From NCBI GenBank assembly GCA_016283095.1, contig JAEEMG010000020.1:1-54382 (forward strand): a stretch of 54,382 nucleotides of DNA. Direction: 5' to 3'. Numbering within the stretch: position 1 is the first letter of the stretch; each line of letters opens with the position of its first letter. Source of the DNA: Paludibacteraceae bacterium. Lineage in GTDB: Bacteria > Bacteroidota > Bacteroidia > Bacteroidales > Paludibacteraceae. The notes beneath the pieces were generated by a model. That model did not search any database. It worked only from the letters and a program-made list of their open reading frames with translations, and was not told the DNA's origin. Positions 43,201 to 49,402 of the stretch are shown in pieces. Position numbers and translations under genes: made by a program.

Positions 43201-44260
43201 ATGTGCCAACAGATTTAGGGATGCCCAATTCGATAGAAGAGAAACTCTTTGCTTCCGACATGTTGTCTATACACCAGATTCCATTGTCGTTCGTGGAAAC
43301 CCAAGCCCTTTTTTTGCTGTCGATGAAGATGGAACTGACTTTGGAGATAGATGCGTCGACTTTATTAATCGGCCTTATTTTTTCGAAAGAGAGATTATTG
43401 TTTATGAATGTGGATTGCCATAATCCATCACCTGAAGTGCCGATGAGGATAGTGCTGTCAGACGCTTTGCTTATAGCGGACACCGAGTGAAACGGAGTAG
43501 AGACCCTTTCGACGCGGATAATGACTCCATCTTTGTCCATTTCCGCCATCCACAATGAACCTACTGTTGAGCAAAGCAGAATATGTCGGGTGTCGACTTG
43601 CAGGATATTATTGATCAGTTCACCAATCTTTTGACGGTAATCAAACAGAGAATTGCCATCCTTGTCGACAATATACACTCCATTGTAGCAACCTATCCAA
43701 TATCTGTTTTTGAAGTCTTTTGATACAGTCAGTACCTTCTTGTCTGTAAGGTTGTTGCAGATCGCATGAAAAGCCCCGGATTTTTTATCGTATGAAAAAA
43801 CACCTTTTCCTGTGGATGAGATCAGACAATCACCGTCTGGCTGTATAGAACAGCCTGTGAGATCGAAATTATAGGCATCCTCACCGGCAAATGCAGAAAT
43901 ATCTTTGAAAGTGTGATTTGTGTAGTCGTAAGAGTATATGGTGAAATTAGAACCACCAAAAGAGATGTCTCCGTTTGGCGACACGAATGCGTGGTAAGTG
44001 TCGTTACGTTTCATCTCTGGATAGTGAGATTCATCGTAGTTCCTGAATGTGCATCCGTCAAAACGACTGATTCCATAATGAGTAGCCAGCCATATGAAGC
44101 CATACTTGTCTTCCACAATGTCATGCACATTGTTGCTCGCTAATCCATCCTCCGTCGTATAATGAAAAAAGTAGCACTGGATTTCCCCATGTGCTCCTAC
44201 AACGTTGAGCAAGCAGATAAAGAGTGCTGATATGGAATAGAAGAATCTACGCATAGGCAT
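40277..44260 (-). CDS. hybrid two-component regulator (HTCS), complete
   Basis: This 1327-residue protein is a one-protein sensor, kinase, receiver and activator. After a signal-like helix, residues about 25-690 form a periplasmic double propeller with motifs such as EDKYGFIWLATHYGISRFDG, followed by a Y_Y_Y domain ending near PPWW. One membrane helix (about 765-785) leads to a HisKA domain with H838 in VVAHDLKNPM and a HATPase with NLISNAIKYT, DEGIGMT and GYGMGLKIV. A receiver follows (VLVVDDDP, D1133 in SDIDMPKMNG, KPF), then an AraC-type HTH ending SYFSRKYKDYFGTSPSK. It is next to the PL11 gene and probably switches on the pectin enzymes when it binds a rhamnogalacturonan oligosaccharide; ligand and targets are inferred. 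Confidence 0.92.
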   Translation of the reverse strand: MPMRRFFYSISALFICLLNVVGAHGEIQCYFFHYTTEDGLASNNVHDIVEDKYGFIWLATHYGISRFDGCTFRNYDESHYPEMKRNDTYHAFVSPNGDISFGGSNFTIYSYDYTNHTFKDISAFAGEDAYNFDLTGCSIQPDGDCLISSTGKGVFSYDKKSGAFHAICNNLTDKKVLTVSKDFKNRYWIGCYNGVYIVDKDGNSLFDYRQKIGELINNILQVDTRHILLCSTVGSLWMAEMDKDGVIIRVERVSTPFHSVSAISKASDSTILIGTSGDGLWQSTFINNNLSFEKIRPINKVDASISKVSSIFIDSKKRAWVSTNDNGIWCIDNMSEAKSFSSIELGIPKSVGTCFFPCGNGQMLMGTDGAGLLLLDANNNLLKQWSVNNGLPSNNVLAIEKYQQGYLLAFWGGNPVYLTLEDGKLHPLETNKIATPVNTVKNILKMKDGSYLLSTGGYGVYNLNGHTLSNVQLDPKLLNDSQDLWMEQAIQLSDGTIRILSSRTIWSNRDGYFKPVYPDIALTNSKNPLLFLQSCENNQDGYFVLANKGIFWFAADDSSYEALDFLPSGEYFSFVKTDDNKIWASSADGILSINYENKRYETVFSAEGLSGDYFVRKASYVSDDGKLLFGCKHGFVCINPKFINNDATEHLSFSELYINGKKTSISNDSEIVLEYGQTHLLLKLDMVNYAEPNTYSLKYRVMPADTIWNKVASSREITIDVLPDGDFNLEVGVFSANGNLFRKISLPLSVLPPWWKSTYFYLFCTILFITLGFFISNRRVAALKRRKEELQKAVDKKTVDLRNANETLIQQKNAIEEKNESLLNTLKLKDQLVSVVAHDLKNPMFAIVTTLRRIMSSDPNKEDSRLLISKATLEAEKIQSEMEKLLQWASNSDNKMKCEIKNVDLAKLVTDIISFLQPLCNEKEILLESSFIDLKHHVLADEKMLAVVVRNLISNAIKYTGRGKSIKVGVMETTDKTILTVADEGIGMTPEFLEKIRNRENIVSRHGTENEKGYGMGLKIVSDFVSKMGATIDFASESGIGTQITVSMNTCTELEMPTEQIKEEETTTQEDVLKSIDKSFFEDKTVLVVDDDPLLLDNIKAMLSSFVTVQTAGNGEEGMELAEKTIPDLIISDIDMPKMNGIDMCKNLALKSTTSNIPVLFLSAKQEMSTKIAGLSAGAIDYIVKPFNEGELLLKTSNFLRMQQLRQIKILAGSLNDSNDNIVDEEINPLIQQLLDCIKENYVNPDYSFNDIAKDLGFSKSTLTRRLKSIIDKSPVEILSEYRLHKAKSLLAEGKLSVSEIAYAVGFNDPSYFSRKYKDYFGTSPSK

Positions 44261-44281
44261 TAGGCACGGAATGTTGAACTA

Positions 44282-44289
44282 CAAAATTA
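44282..44289 (-). promoter_or_regulatory. candidate -7 box for the HTCS gene
   Basis: TAATTTTG on the minus strand lies 21 bases before the HTCS start. The spacing to the only similar upstream element (TATG) is 18 bases, so the -33 box is weak. The upstream side overlaps the dispersed repeat at 44301-44330. Confidence 0.5.
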
Positions 44290-44300
44290 GAATAAAATTT

Positions 44301-44330
44301 CTTAATTCATAATTCCACATTCAGCATTTA
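44301..44330 (-). repeat. short dispersed intergenic repeat, copy 2
   Basis: On the minus strand it reads TAAATGCTGAATGTGGAATT and then ATGAATTAAG, starting at the tamL stop codon. It matches the block after guaA at 32680-32710 at most positions. Confidence 0.5.
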
Positions 44331-46655
44331 AAAAGGATATCCTATCGCAAAGTGTATAGCCAAGTCTCTTTTGAGTTTTGGAGATGTGATATTCCACTCC
44401 CTTGTCGACGGGTCGTAACCCTTCAGTCCGAGGTCGAGGCGGACGAGGATGAACGACAAATCCAATCTGACACCTGCACCCACGCTGGTAGCCAAGTCGT
44501 TCACTAATTCATTCAGCACTATCTTGCCGCCTGGCTGGTTGTCATAGTCTTTGATAGTCCAGATATTACCCGCGTCGACGAAGATGGCATATTCAAAAAT
44601 TCCTTCTGTATGGAATCTGAGCTCAGCTTGAGCAAGCAGTTTGATATCACCTGTCTGATTGAAAAAGTCGGCAGCAATAGAGTCGTTGCGCACATATCTT
44701 CCCGGACCCAGCTCACGTGTGCTCCATCCACGCACTGAATTAGGACCACCTGCGAAATATCTACGTTCGTATGGTATCTGCTTGGAATTGCCATACGGAC
44801 ATGCGATTCCTGCCCCGACGTGTACGGCCAGCTCAGGATGGATGCCTAAACGGAAAGTGCGGCTATAGTCAACGTCAAAGCGAGCGTACTGACTGAAAGG
44901 CACACCAAAAATCTCATAATACTTGTGTACATTTCCGAATGAATCAGTCTCTTCTTCTTTCACAGGAGAATTGAAAAGTCGCACAAGTCCCGACGGAAGA
45001 GTTCCTGACATGTCTATCGTAAAACTGAAATTGGTGCTTGATTTAGAAGTCTTTTTCGCTTTCATCAAGGAAGACGCTGTGGCTGAAGAACTTGAGTATG
45101 TGAAAGTGTAGCTAGAGCGAGTGATGAATTGGTTAGTATAGTTCTGCTTCAGCAATGCGTTTGTTTGGACATCCAGATATTGGGTCTGGAACTCTGGCAA
45201 TATCCAAGGCACGATTGTGTATGTGATATTGTAGAGATCAAAAGTGTGGCTGTAACGGTTGCGACGTGTGGACCACATATATTTCCAATCGAAAGTCAGA
45301 TAGCGCTTTTTGAATTCAGGACGGTTTTGCCAAACGAAACCGGTGGAGAATATAGTCTTTCCTTTTCTTGCCGCATACGTATCATTGAAGATAGGGGAGA
45401 GCACACGTGGAAAAGCAAGAGAACTGTTGATGCTGAACTCAAAGAAGTTTTTCGAGTCTAATCCTTTTTCCAATGCTCCACGCACCATCTCGTACGCGCC
45501 GCCGAGGCGGATTCTCCAGATTTCGCTTCCCTTGAAGATATTCTTGTCTTGATATGTGACGTAGGTCTCCACACCCAAGTCGCCGGCAGTGTTAGTGTTG
45601 TCGATACCCCATTGGATATAGTATGGTTTTGCGGGAGTGACAGATATGTTTGCGATCAGAGATCCCGGAGCAGTGTCGGGAGAGTAGGTCACATTGGCAG
45701 TCTGCACCGCTGATAATCCGGAAAGCGCGGAGAAAGTACGGTCGTGGAGCAACTCACTGAACAATCTTCCCTCGCGTACAAACGTATTGTTGTAGATGGT
45801 GTTCGGACGCAAGAAACGTCGCCCTTCAGGAGATACGATAGTGAGACGCTTGTATTGCGTCGTGTCAAATTCGCCCGTGAAACCACGCTGGCTTCCCACC
45901 ATCACCATCACTTTGCTCATTCGGTAGCGAGTGAGAGGATGTCCCACTTTGGAAGTGTCGATGTGAAGATTCAGTTTCAGATCCACTTCATGTGATCCGA
46001 GAGTCGAGTCGACGGAATAGTATAGATTCTCCTTTGTGAAATTATAGTAGCCTTGGTTACGCACGAACGAGACGATATCCCCCACACGGGAGTCTATTTT
46101 TTCCGCGTTGTATATCGCGCCCACTTTCACCTTATCGTCGGAGATGAAATTTTTGGAGTGCATGATATCGTCAATCAGACCACCGTCGATCGACTCATCC
46201 ACATTACGGATCTTATAAGGCTCGCCAGCTTTGATATCATAGACGACGCTTGCTTTTTTCCCATCTTTCTTCACATCATAATTCACGTCGGCGGTGAAAT
46301 ATCCCATATTGAAGAGTTGGGATTTGATCTCTTTGGCGGAGAGTTGTGTGCTCTCTTCCGAGTAGATGACTGGAGGTTCTCCGAATTTTCGGATCAGTTT
46401 GTTTATCCATTTCGACGTATCTCTTCCCGACAGCGAATAGAAACGAAGGGAAGTCTTGTTGAAGAACGTGCCCGGAGTGTTCGGTTGTTGGATCACATAA
46501 TCGTACAGATCAGTGGCGTCGATTTCCGGGTCGTCACATTTCACATCGATATCATTCAGCAAGAAATCACCGTCGGCCACATATTTAGTGGTCGAGCACG
46601 AAGCTATGCAGAGCAAAGCGATTGCGGCAGATATGAGAAAAAAAAACCTGTTCAT
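44328..46655 (-). CDS. tamL: TamL, lipidated TamA/BamA-family outer-membrane assembly protein
   Basis: This 775-residue protein has a lipoprotein signal (IALLCIASCSTTKYVADGDF, Cys near 20) instead of the plain signal of BamA. Residues about 30-310 contain POTRA-like domains (KEIKSQLFNMGYFTADVNYD and YNAEKIDSRVGDIVSFVRNQ). From about 340 a 16-stranded barrel follows, with the conserved GGPNSVRGWSTRELGPG segment and the final strand DLAIHFAIGYPF ending in Phe. TamL is the Bacteroidota lipidated form of TamA and is thought to work with TamB in outer-membrane assembly; tamB is not visible here. It stands alone with its own promoter. Confidence 0.88.
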   Translation of the reverse strand: MNRFFFLISAAIALLCIASCSTTKYVADGDFLLNDIDVKCDDPEIDATDLYDYVIQQPNTPGTFFNKTSLRFYSLSGRDTSKWINKLIRKFGEPPVIYSEESTQLSAKEIKSQLFNMGYFTADVNYDVKKDGKKASVVYDIKAGEPYKIRNVDESIDGGLIDDIMHSKNFISDDKVKVGAIYNAEKIDSRVGDIVSFVRNQGYYNFTKENLYYSVDSTLGSHEVDLKLNLHIDTSKVGHPLTRYRMSKVMVMVGSQRGFTGEFDTTQYKRLTIVSPEGRRFLRPNTIYNNTFVREGRLFSELLHDRTFSALSGLSAVQTANVTYSPDTAPGSLIANISVTPAKPYYIQWGIDNTNTAGDLGVETYVTYQDKNIFKGSEIWRIRLGGAYEMVRGALEKGLDSKNFFEFSINSSLAFPRVLSPIFNDTYAARKGKTIFSTGFVWQNRPEFKKRYLTFDWKYMWSTRRNRYSHTFDLYNITYTIVPWILPEFQTQYLDVQTNALLKQNYTNQFITRSSYTFTYSSSSATASSLMKAKKTSKSSTNFSFTIDMSGTLPSGLVRLFNSPVKEEETDSFGNVHKYYEIFGVPFSQYARFDVDYSRTFRLGIHPELAVHVGAGIACPYGNSKQIPYERRYFAGGPNSVRGWSTRELGPGRYVRNDSIAADFFNQTGDIKLLAQAELRFHTEGIFEYAIFVDAGNIWTIKDYDNQPGGKIVLNELVNDLATSVGAGVRLDLSFILVRLDLGLKGYDPSTREWNITSPKLKRDLAIHFAIGYPF

Positions 46656-46669
46656 GTCTCTTTACAGTG

Positions 46670-46677
46670 CAAATTTA
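46670..46677 (-). promoter_or_regulatory. tamL promoter -7 box
   Basis: TAAATTTG on the minus strand lies 14 bases before the tamL start. At the 19-base distance there is only CTTT, so the -33 element is weak. The leader would be under ten bases. Confidence 0.55.
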
Positions 46678-46727
46678 GCGAAAAATGAATGATATAAAGA
46701 TTTTTTTGCATTTTTTCGCCTCTAAAG

Positions 46728-46758
46728 TTTGGAGATAAAGAAAAAAGTCTTACCTTTG
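46728..46758 (+). promoter_or_regulatory. promoter of the tRNA-Lys/tRNA-Ser unit
   Basis: TTTG at 46728-46731, a 19-base spacer and TACCTTTG at 46751-46758 match the consensus exactly and use the same -7 box as the tRNA-Asp promoter. Confidence 0.87.
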
Positions 46759-46792
46759 CATCGTTTTTAAGAAACGACCAATCAAAAACGCT

Positions 46793-46865
46793 GGATCGGT
46801 AGCTCAGTTGGTAGAGCAACAGACTCTTAATCTGTGGGTCGTGGGTTCGACCCCCACCCGGTTCA
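46793..46865 (+). tRNA. tRNA-Lys (anticodon CTT)
   Basis: The acceptor stem GGATCGG pairs with CCGGTTC, with two G-U type pairs. The D-arm is GCTC/GAGC. The anticodon stem ACAGA/TCTGT holds loop CTCTTAA, giving anticodon CTT. The T-arm is GTGGG/CCCAC. The discriminator base is A, with no encoded CCA. Confidence 0.94.
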
Positions 46866-46885
46866 CAAAAAGGGACGAAAGTCTT

Positions 46886-46972
46886 GGAGAGATGTCAGAG
46901 TGGTCGAATGAGCCGGTCTTGAAAACCGGTGTACTCGTAAGGGTACCGGGGGTTCGAATCCCTCTCTCTCCG
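46886..46972 (+). tRNA. tRNA-Ser (anticodon TGA)
   Basis: This 87-base tRNA has the long variable arm typical of serine. The acceptor stem GGAGAGA pairs with TCTCTCC. The anticodon stem CCGGT/ACCGG holds loop CTTGAAA, giving TGA. The T-arm is GGGGG/CCCTC-like with loop TTCGAAT. It follows tRNA-Lys by 20 bases on the same transcript. Confidence 0.95.
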
Positions 46973-46975
46973 CTG

Positions 46976-47001
46976 AAGCTTGCTTACCGCAGGCTTTTTT
47001 T
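46976..47001 (+). terminator. terminator after tRNA-Ser
   Basis: AAGCTTGC pairs with GCAGGCTT (one G-U pair) around TTACC, followed by a T-run. Confidence 0.85.
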
Positions 47002-47127
47002 GTATATTGTTGTTTCATTGAGTGATTCTCATTTGTTTCATTCGGTATGTTTTTTCTCTAAGAGATGGTGTGCGAGTAGGGTATTGGGGATTATTGTTTA
47101 GAGAATGCGTAAAATTGATTTTGTAAT

Positions 47128-47832
47128 ATGAAAAGATTTGTTTTCGTAATTTTCATTTTTATTGGAGCGGTATTTAGTTGTTTCGCCAACCCGGAACGAC
47201 GGATTTCGGCTGGTTTGGGAATTGTAGGTCATGCGTATTTGAAAGAACGCACTTTAGAATCAGAAAATTTGAGATATAGTTATCCTGATCCGAACGATAC
47301 AGGCATATTTGAGTATACAGATGAGGATCTTGTGTTTTCGCCTTTCAATCTTTCGTTTCATTATGGGCGTACTATTAGTGAGCATTGGGATGTCGGCGGA
47401 TGTTTTGGCTACCACTATCTCAGAATGAAACAGGAGACAGAGATTATCACTTCCATAGGAGAACAGACAAGTCCGCACGGAAATACCTACACTTTATGGG
47501 AGAGTTCCCACAAATCTGGAATGCTTAACAGACATATCCTATATATTATGCCTGAAGCTACACTTTATTGGTTCAGGGAAAGGCGTGCCGCAATGTATAG
47601 CAAATTGGGTTTAGGTGTGGAATTAGTCGTTGAGAAAAGGGTGTTTACCAATCCGAAAAGTCTGGCACTCGTAAGTGGAGAACCTCATTTTTGTTTTCAA
47701 ATTTCACCTGTAGGCGTTGAGGCTGGGGGAGAATATTTGCGAGTGTTTGTTGAATTGGGTTATGGTGCTCAGGGCACTTTTCAAGTTGGTATAAGACATA
47801 TTTTAAGAGAACCGGAAAATATTAAAGAATAG
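47128..47832 (+). CDS. secreted protein, outer-membrane barrel-like, unknown function
   Basis: This 234-residue protein has a signal peptide (FVIFIFIGAVFSCFA). The mature part alternates short amphipathic strands with Gly and aromatic residues (ISAGLGIVGHAYL, FNLSFHYGRTI, WDVGGCFGYHYL, AAMYSKLGLGVELVVEK, YLRVFVELGYGAQGTFQVGI). That pattern suggests an eight-stranded outer-membrane barrel, and strand-like sequence runs almost to the C-terminus. A lipoprotein gene follows after nine bases, so the two form a small operon. No named family is recognised. I found no good promoter box in the 126 bases between the tRNA terminator and this gene. Confidence 0.65.
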   Translation: MKRFVFVIFIFIGAVFSCFANPERRISAGLGIVGHAYLKERTLESENLRYSYPDPNDTGIFEYTDEDLVFSPFNLSFHYGRTISEHWDVGGCFGYHYLRMKQETEIITSIGEQTSPHGNTYTLWESSHKSGMLNRHILYIMPEATLYWFRERRAAMYSKLGLGVELVVEKRVFTNPKSLALVSGEPHFCFQISPVGVEAGGEYLRVFVELGYGAQGTFQVGIRHILREPENIKE

Positions 47833-47841
47833 TTTGCTGCC

Positions 47842-48303
47842 ATGGAAAAAAGATATTTATTAAAAAGCATTTCAATCACGATTTTCGCAATTTTCATTTT
47901 AGTCAGTTGCGATCCGTCATACAATGTCGATGTATATTTGAAGAATTCAACATCTCAAACAATTTCTTTCCGAGCTATTCATCGTCAAACAAAAGATACA
48001 GATTCTATCAGAGATTATTTTCCAGATTTAAGCAATAGAATTGATGCCATCACACTCAGAAGCGGAGAGGAGGTAGTGCTGTTTCATTATAATGAAATGG
48101 GCTGTTTTTCTAGGGAAGAGATTTCCGATTATATGAAAAACGTATATAGAGGAGGAATAGAAATCGAGTTCGAACAAGGTGATCCATACGTATATTACCC
48201 TGATTCCGCCGATTCAGATTTTCATTCCCCATATGATTATAAGTCTTTTTTCTATCGTGAGAAAGAAGAAGATAATGAAGCTGTGTATCAAGTGTTGTAC
48301 TAG
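47842..48303 (+). CDS. small lipoprotein, unknown function
   Basis: This 153-residue protein has a lipoprotein signal, TIFAIFILVSCDPSYN (Cys near residue 24). It then shows NVDVYLKNSTSQTISFRAIH and LRSGEEVVLFHYNEMG, which look like a small beta-sandwich, and an acidic Tyr-rich C-terminus. The gene follows a barrel-like protein in the same direction nine bases after its stop codon, so a joint outer-membrane role is plausible. No family is recognised. Confidence 0.65.
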   Translation: MEKRYLLKSISITIFAIFILVSCDPSYNVDVYLKNSTSQTISFRAIHRQTKDTDSIRDYFPDLSNRIDAITLRSGEEVVLFHYNEMGCFSREEISDYMKNVYRGGIEIEFEQGDPYVYYPDSADSDFHSPYDYKSFFYREKEEDNEAVYQVLY

Positions 48304-48434
48304 GATTGTCTTTTTTTCAAAATCACAGGAGATGTAGATACGGTCCGACGTCTGTTTTGCTGTCACATTCGCATATTTCCTCCCAATTTTGCAAGAATCG
48401 GGTCAAATATGGTTTTTTAAGGGATGAAAAACGT

Positions 48435-48442
48435 TAACTTTG
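48435..48442 (+). promoter_or_regulatory. -7 box directly before the ThiD-AraC start
   Basis: TAACTTTG, followed by C, lies five bases before the ATG at 48448. The usual transcript start would fall at or next to that ATG, so the messenger may be leaderless. At the -33 distance there is only a T-run. Confidence 0.5.
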
Positions 48443-48447
48443 CGACT

Positions 48448-49359
48448 ATGAACACAATATTGACAATCACAGGATCGGACAGTGCCGGAGGAGCCGGCAT
48501 TCAGGCGGATATCAAGACAATCACTTCTCTCGGTGGAAAGGCTCTTTCCGTCGTCACTACTCTTACAATGCAAAACACTCTCGGCATCCAGGATTATTAT
48601 GATATCCCGGCTGAGATCGTCGAGCGTCAGATTGATGCTGTGGCTGAAGATATCACTCCATTTGTGTTCAAAATAGGTCTGGTGCGAAATATATACACGT
48701 TGGAGGCTGTGGTCAGATGTATATCACGCTACAAACCTAAGTGGGTGCTCTTCTCCCCGGTTGTTTATTCTAGCTGCGATGAGGTGTTGATGAGCGATGA
48801 ACTGATCGAAAGGATCCAGCGTACTCTTGTGCCGTTGTGTGATGCGTTGGTGGTGAGGGAACGAGACAGCGAGCGATTTGACGCGAAAAGGCTTATCGTG
48901 GCTGATAATAGTCACGGCCGATGCAATGAGTTGTGCTCTGCTATCGCCACTATGCTTTGCCGGGAGATGTCGTTCGACGATGCGGTGAAGAAGGCTAAAA
49001 ATGTGTTGCCGACGGGAGTGAACTCTGAGATGTCAAGCCGCTGCACCTCTCTATACAACAGCTTTGTCAAGATGCAGGAGGTGGAATGCAAAAACAGCCG
49101 TGATGTCAATTACTATGCTTCTCGTCTTAATGTGTCTCCTCGATATTTGTCGCAGGTGACGCGAAGAGTAGCGTCTCAATCTCCTAAATCAATCATTGAT
49201 TCCACTTTGCTGGGCAAGATAAAGGATCTGCTCAAAACGGATAAGACCATCCAGGAGATCGCCTCCCAACTGGGATTCTCGTCGCAAGCCCATCTTTCCA
49301 ACTTTTTCAAGCGTTTTACGGGAGCATCTCCGTCGGATTTCCGAAAGATCACGGGATAA
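48448..49359 (+). CDS. ThiD-like domain fused to AraC-type DNA-binding domain, likely regulator
   Basis: This is a 303-residue fusion. Residues 1 to about 205 resemble hydroxymethylpyrimidine (phosphate) kinase ThiD: ILTITGSDSAGGAGIQADIK, TTLTMQNTLGIQ and FKIGLV for substrate binding. The later kinase parts are degraded: the usual DPVM motif reads FSPVVYSS, and no GTGC-type catalytic loop is seen (NSHGRCNELCSAIA stands at that place). Residues about 215-303 are an AraC/XylS double HTH (YYASRLNVSPRYLSQVTRR and IQEIASQLGFSSQAHLSNFF). I infer a transcription factor that senses a pyrimidine, a thiamin or pyridoxal precursor, or a similar ligand. I prefer ATG 48448 over 48424 because ThiD proteins start at this place and a promoter box overlaps the longer form. 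Confidence 0.8.
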   Translation: MNTILTITGSDSAGGAGIQADIKTITSLGGKALSVVTTLTMQNTLGIQDYYDIPAEIVERQIDAVAEDITPFVFKIGLVRNIYTLEAVVRCISRYKPKWVLFSPVVYSSCDEVLMSDELIERIQRTLVPLCDALVVRERDSERFDAKRLIVADNSHGRCNELCSAIATMLCREMSFDDAVKKAKNVLPTGVNSEMSSRCTSLYNSFVKMQEVECKNSRDVNYYASRLNVSPRYLSQVTRRVASQSPKSIIDSTLLGKIKDLLKTDKTIQEIASQLGFSSQAHLSNFFKRFTGASPSDFRKITG

Positions 49360-49402
49360 TGAAGGGAATTTCTTGATCTTATATCGCTTCCCTCGGAAAA
49401 TA

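Noticed and set aside
44519-44794. Minus-strand frame of 91 codons inside tamL
   Set aside because: It is a shadow of tamL in another frame; tamL shows conserved barrel motifs throughout.
46808-47101. Plus-strand frame of 97 codons
   Set aside because: It runs across both tRNA genes and the terminator, so it is not coding.
49360-49402. Shared terminator between the convergent ThiD-AraC and HTCS genes
   Set aside because: GAAGGGAA and TTCCCTC could pair across about 19 bases, but the T-runs are poorly placed, so I do not call it.
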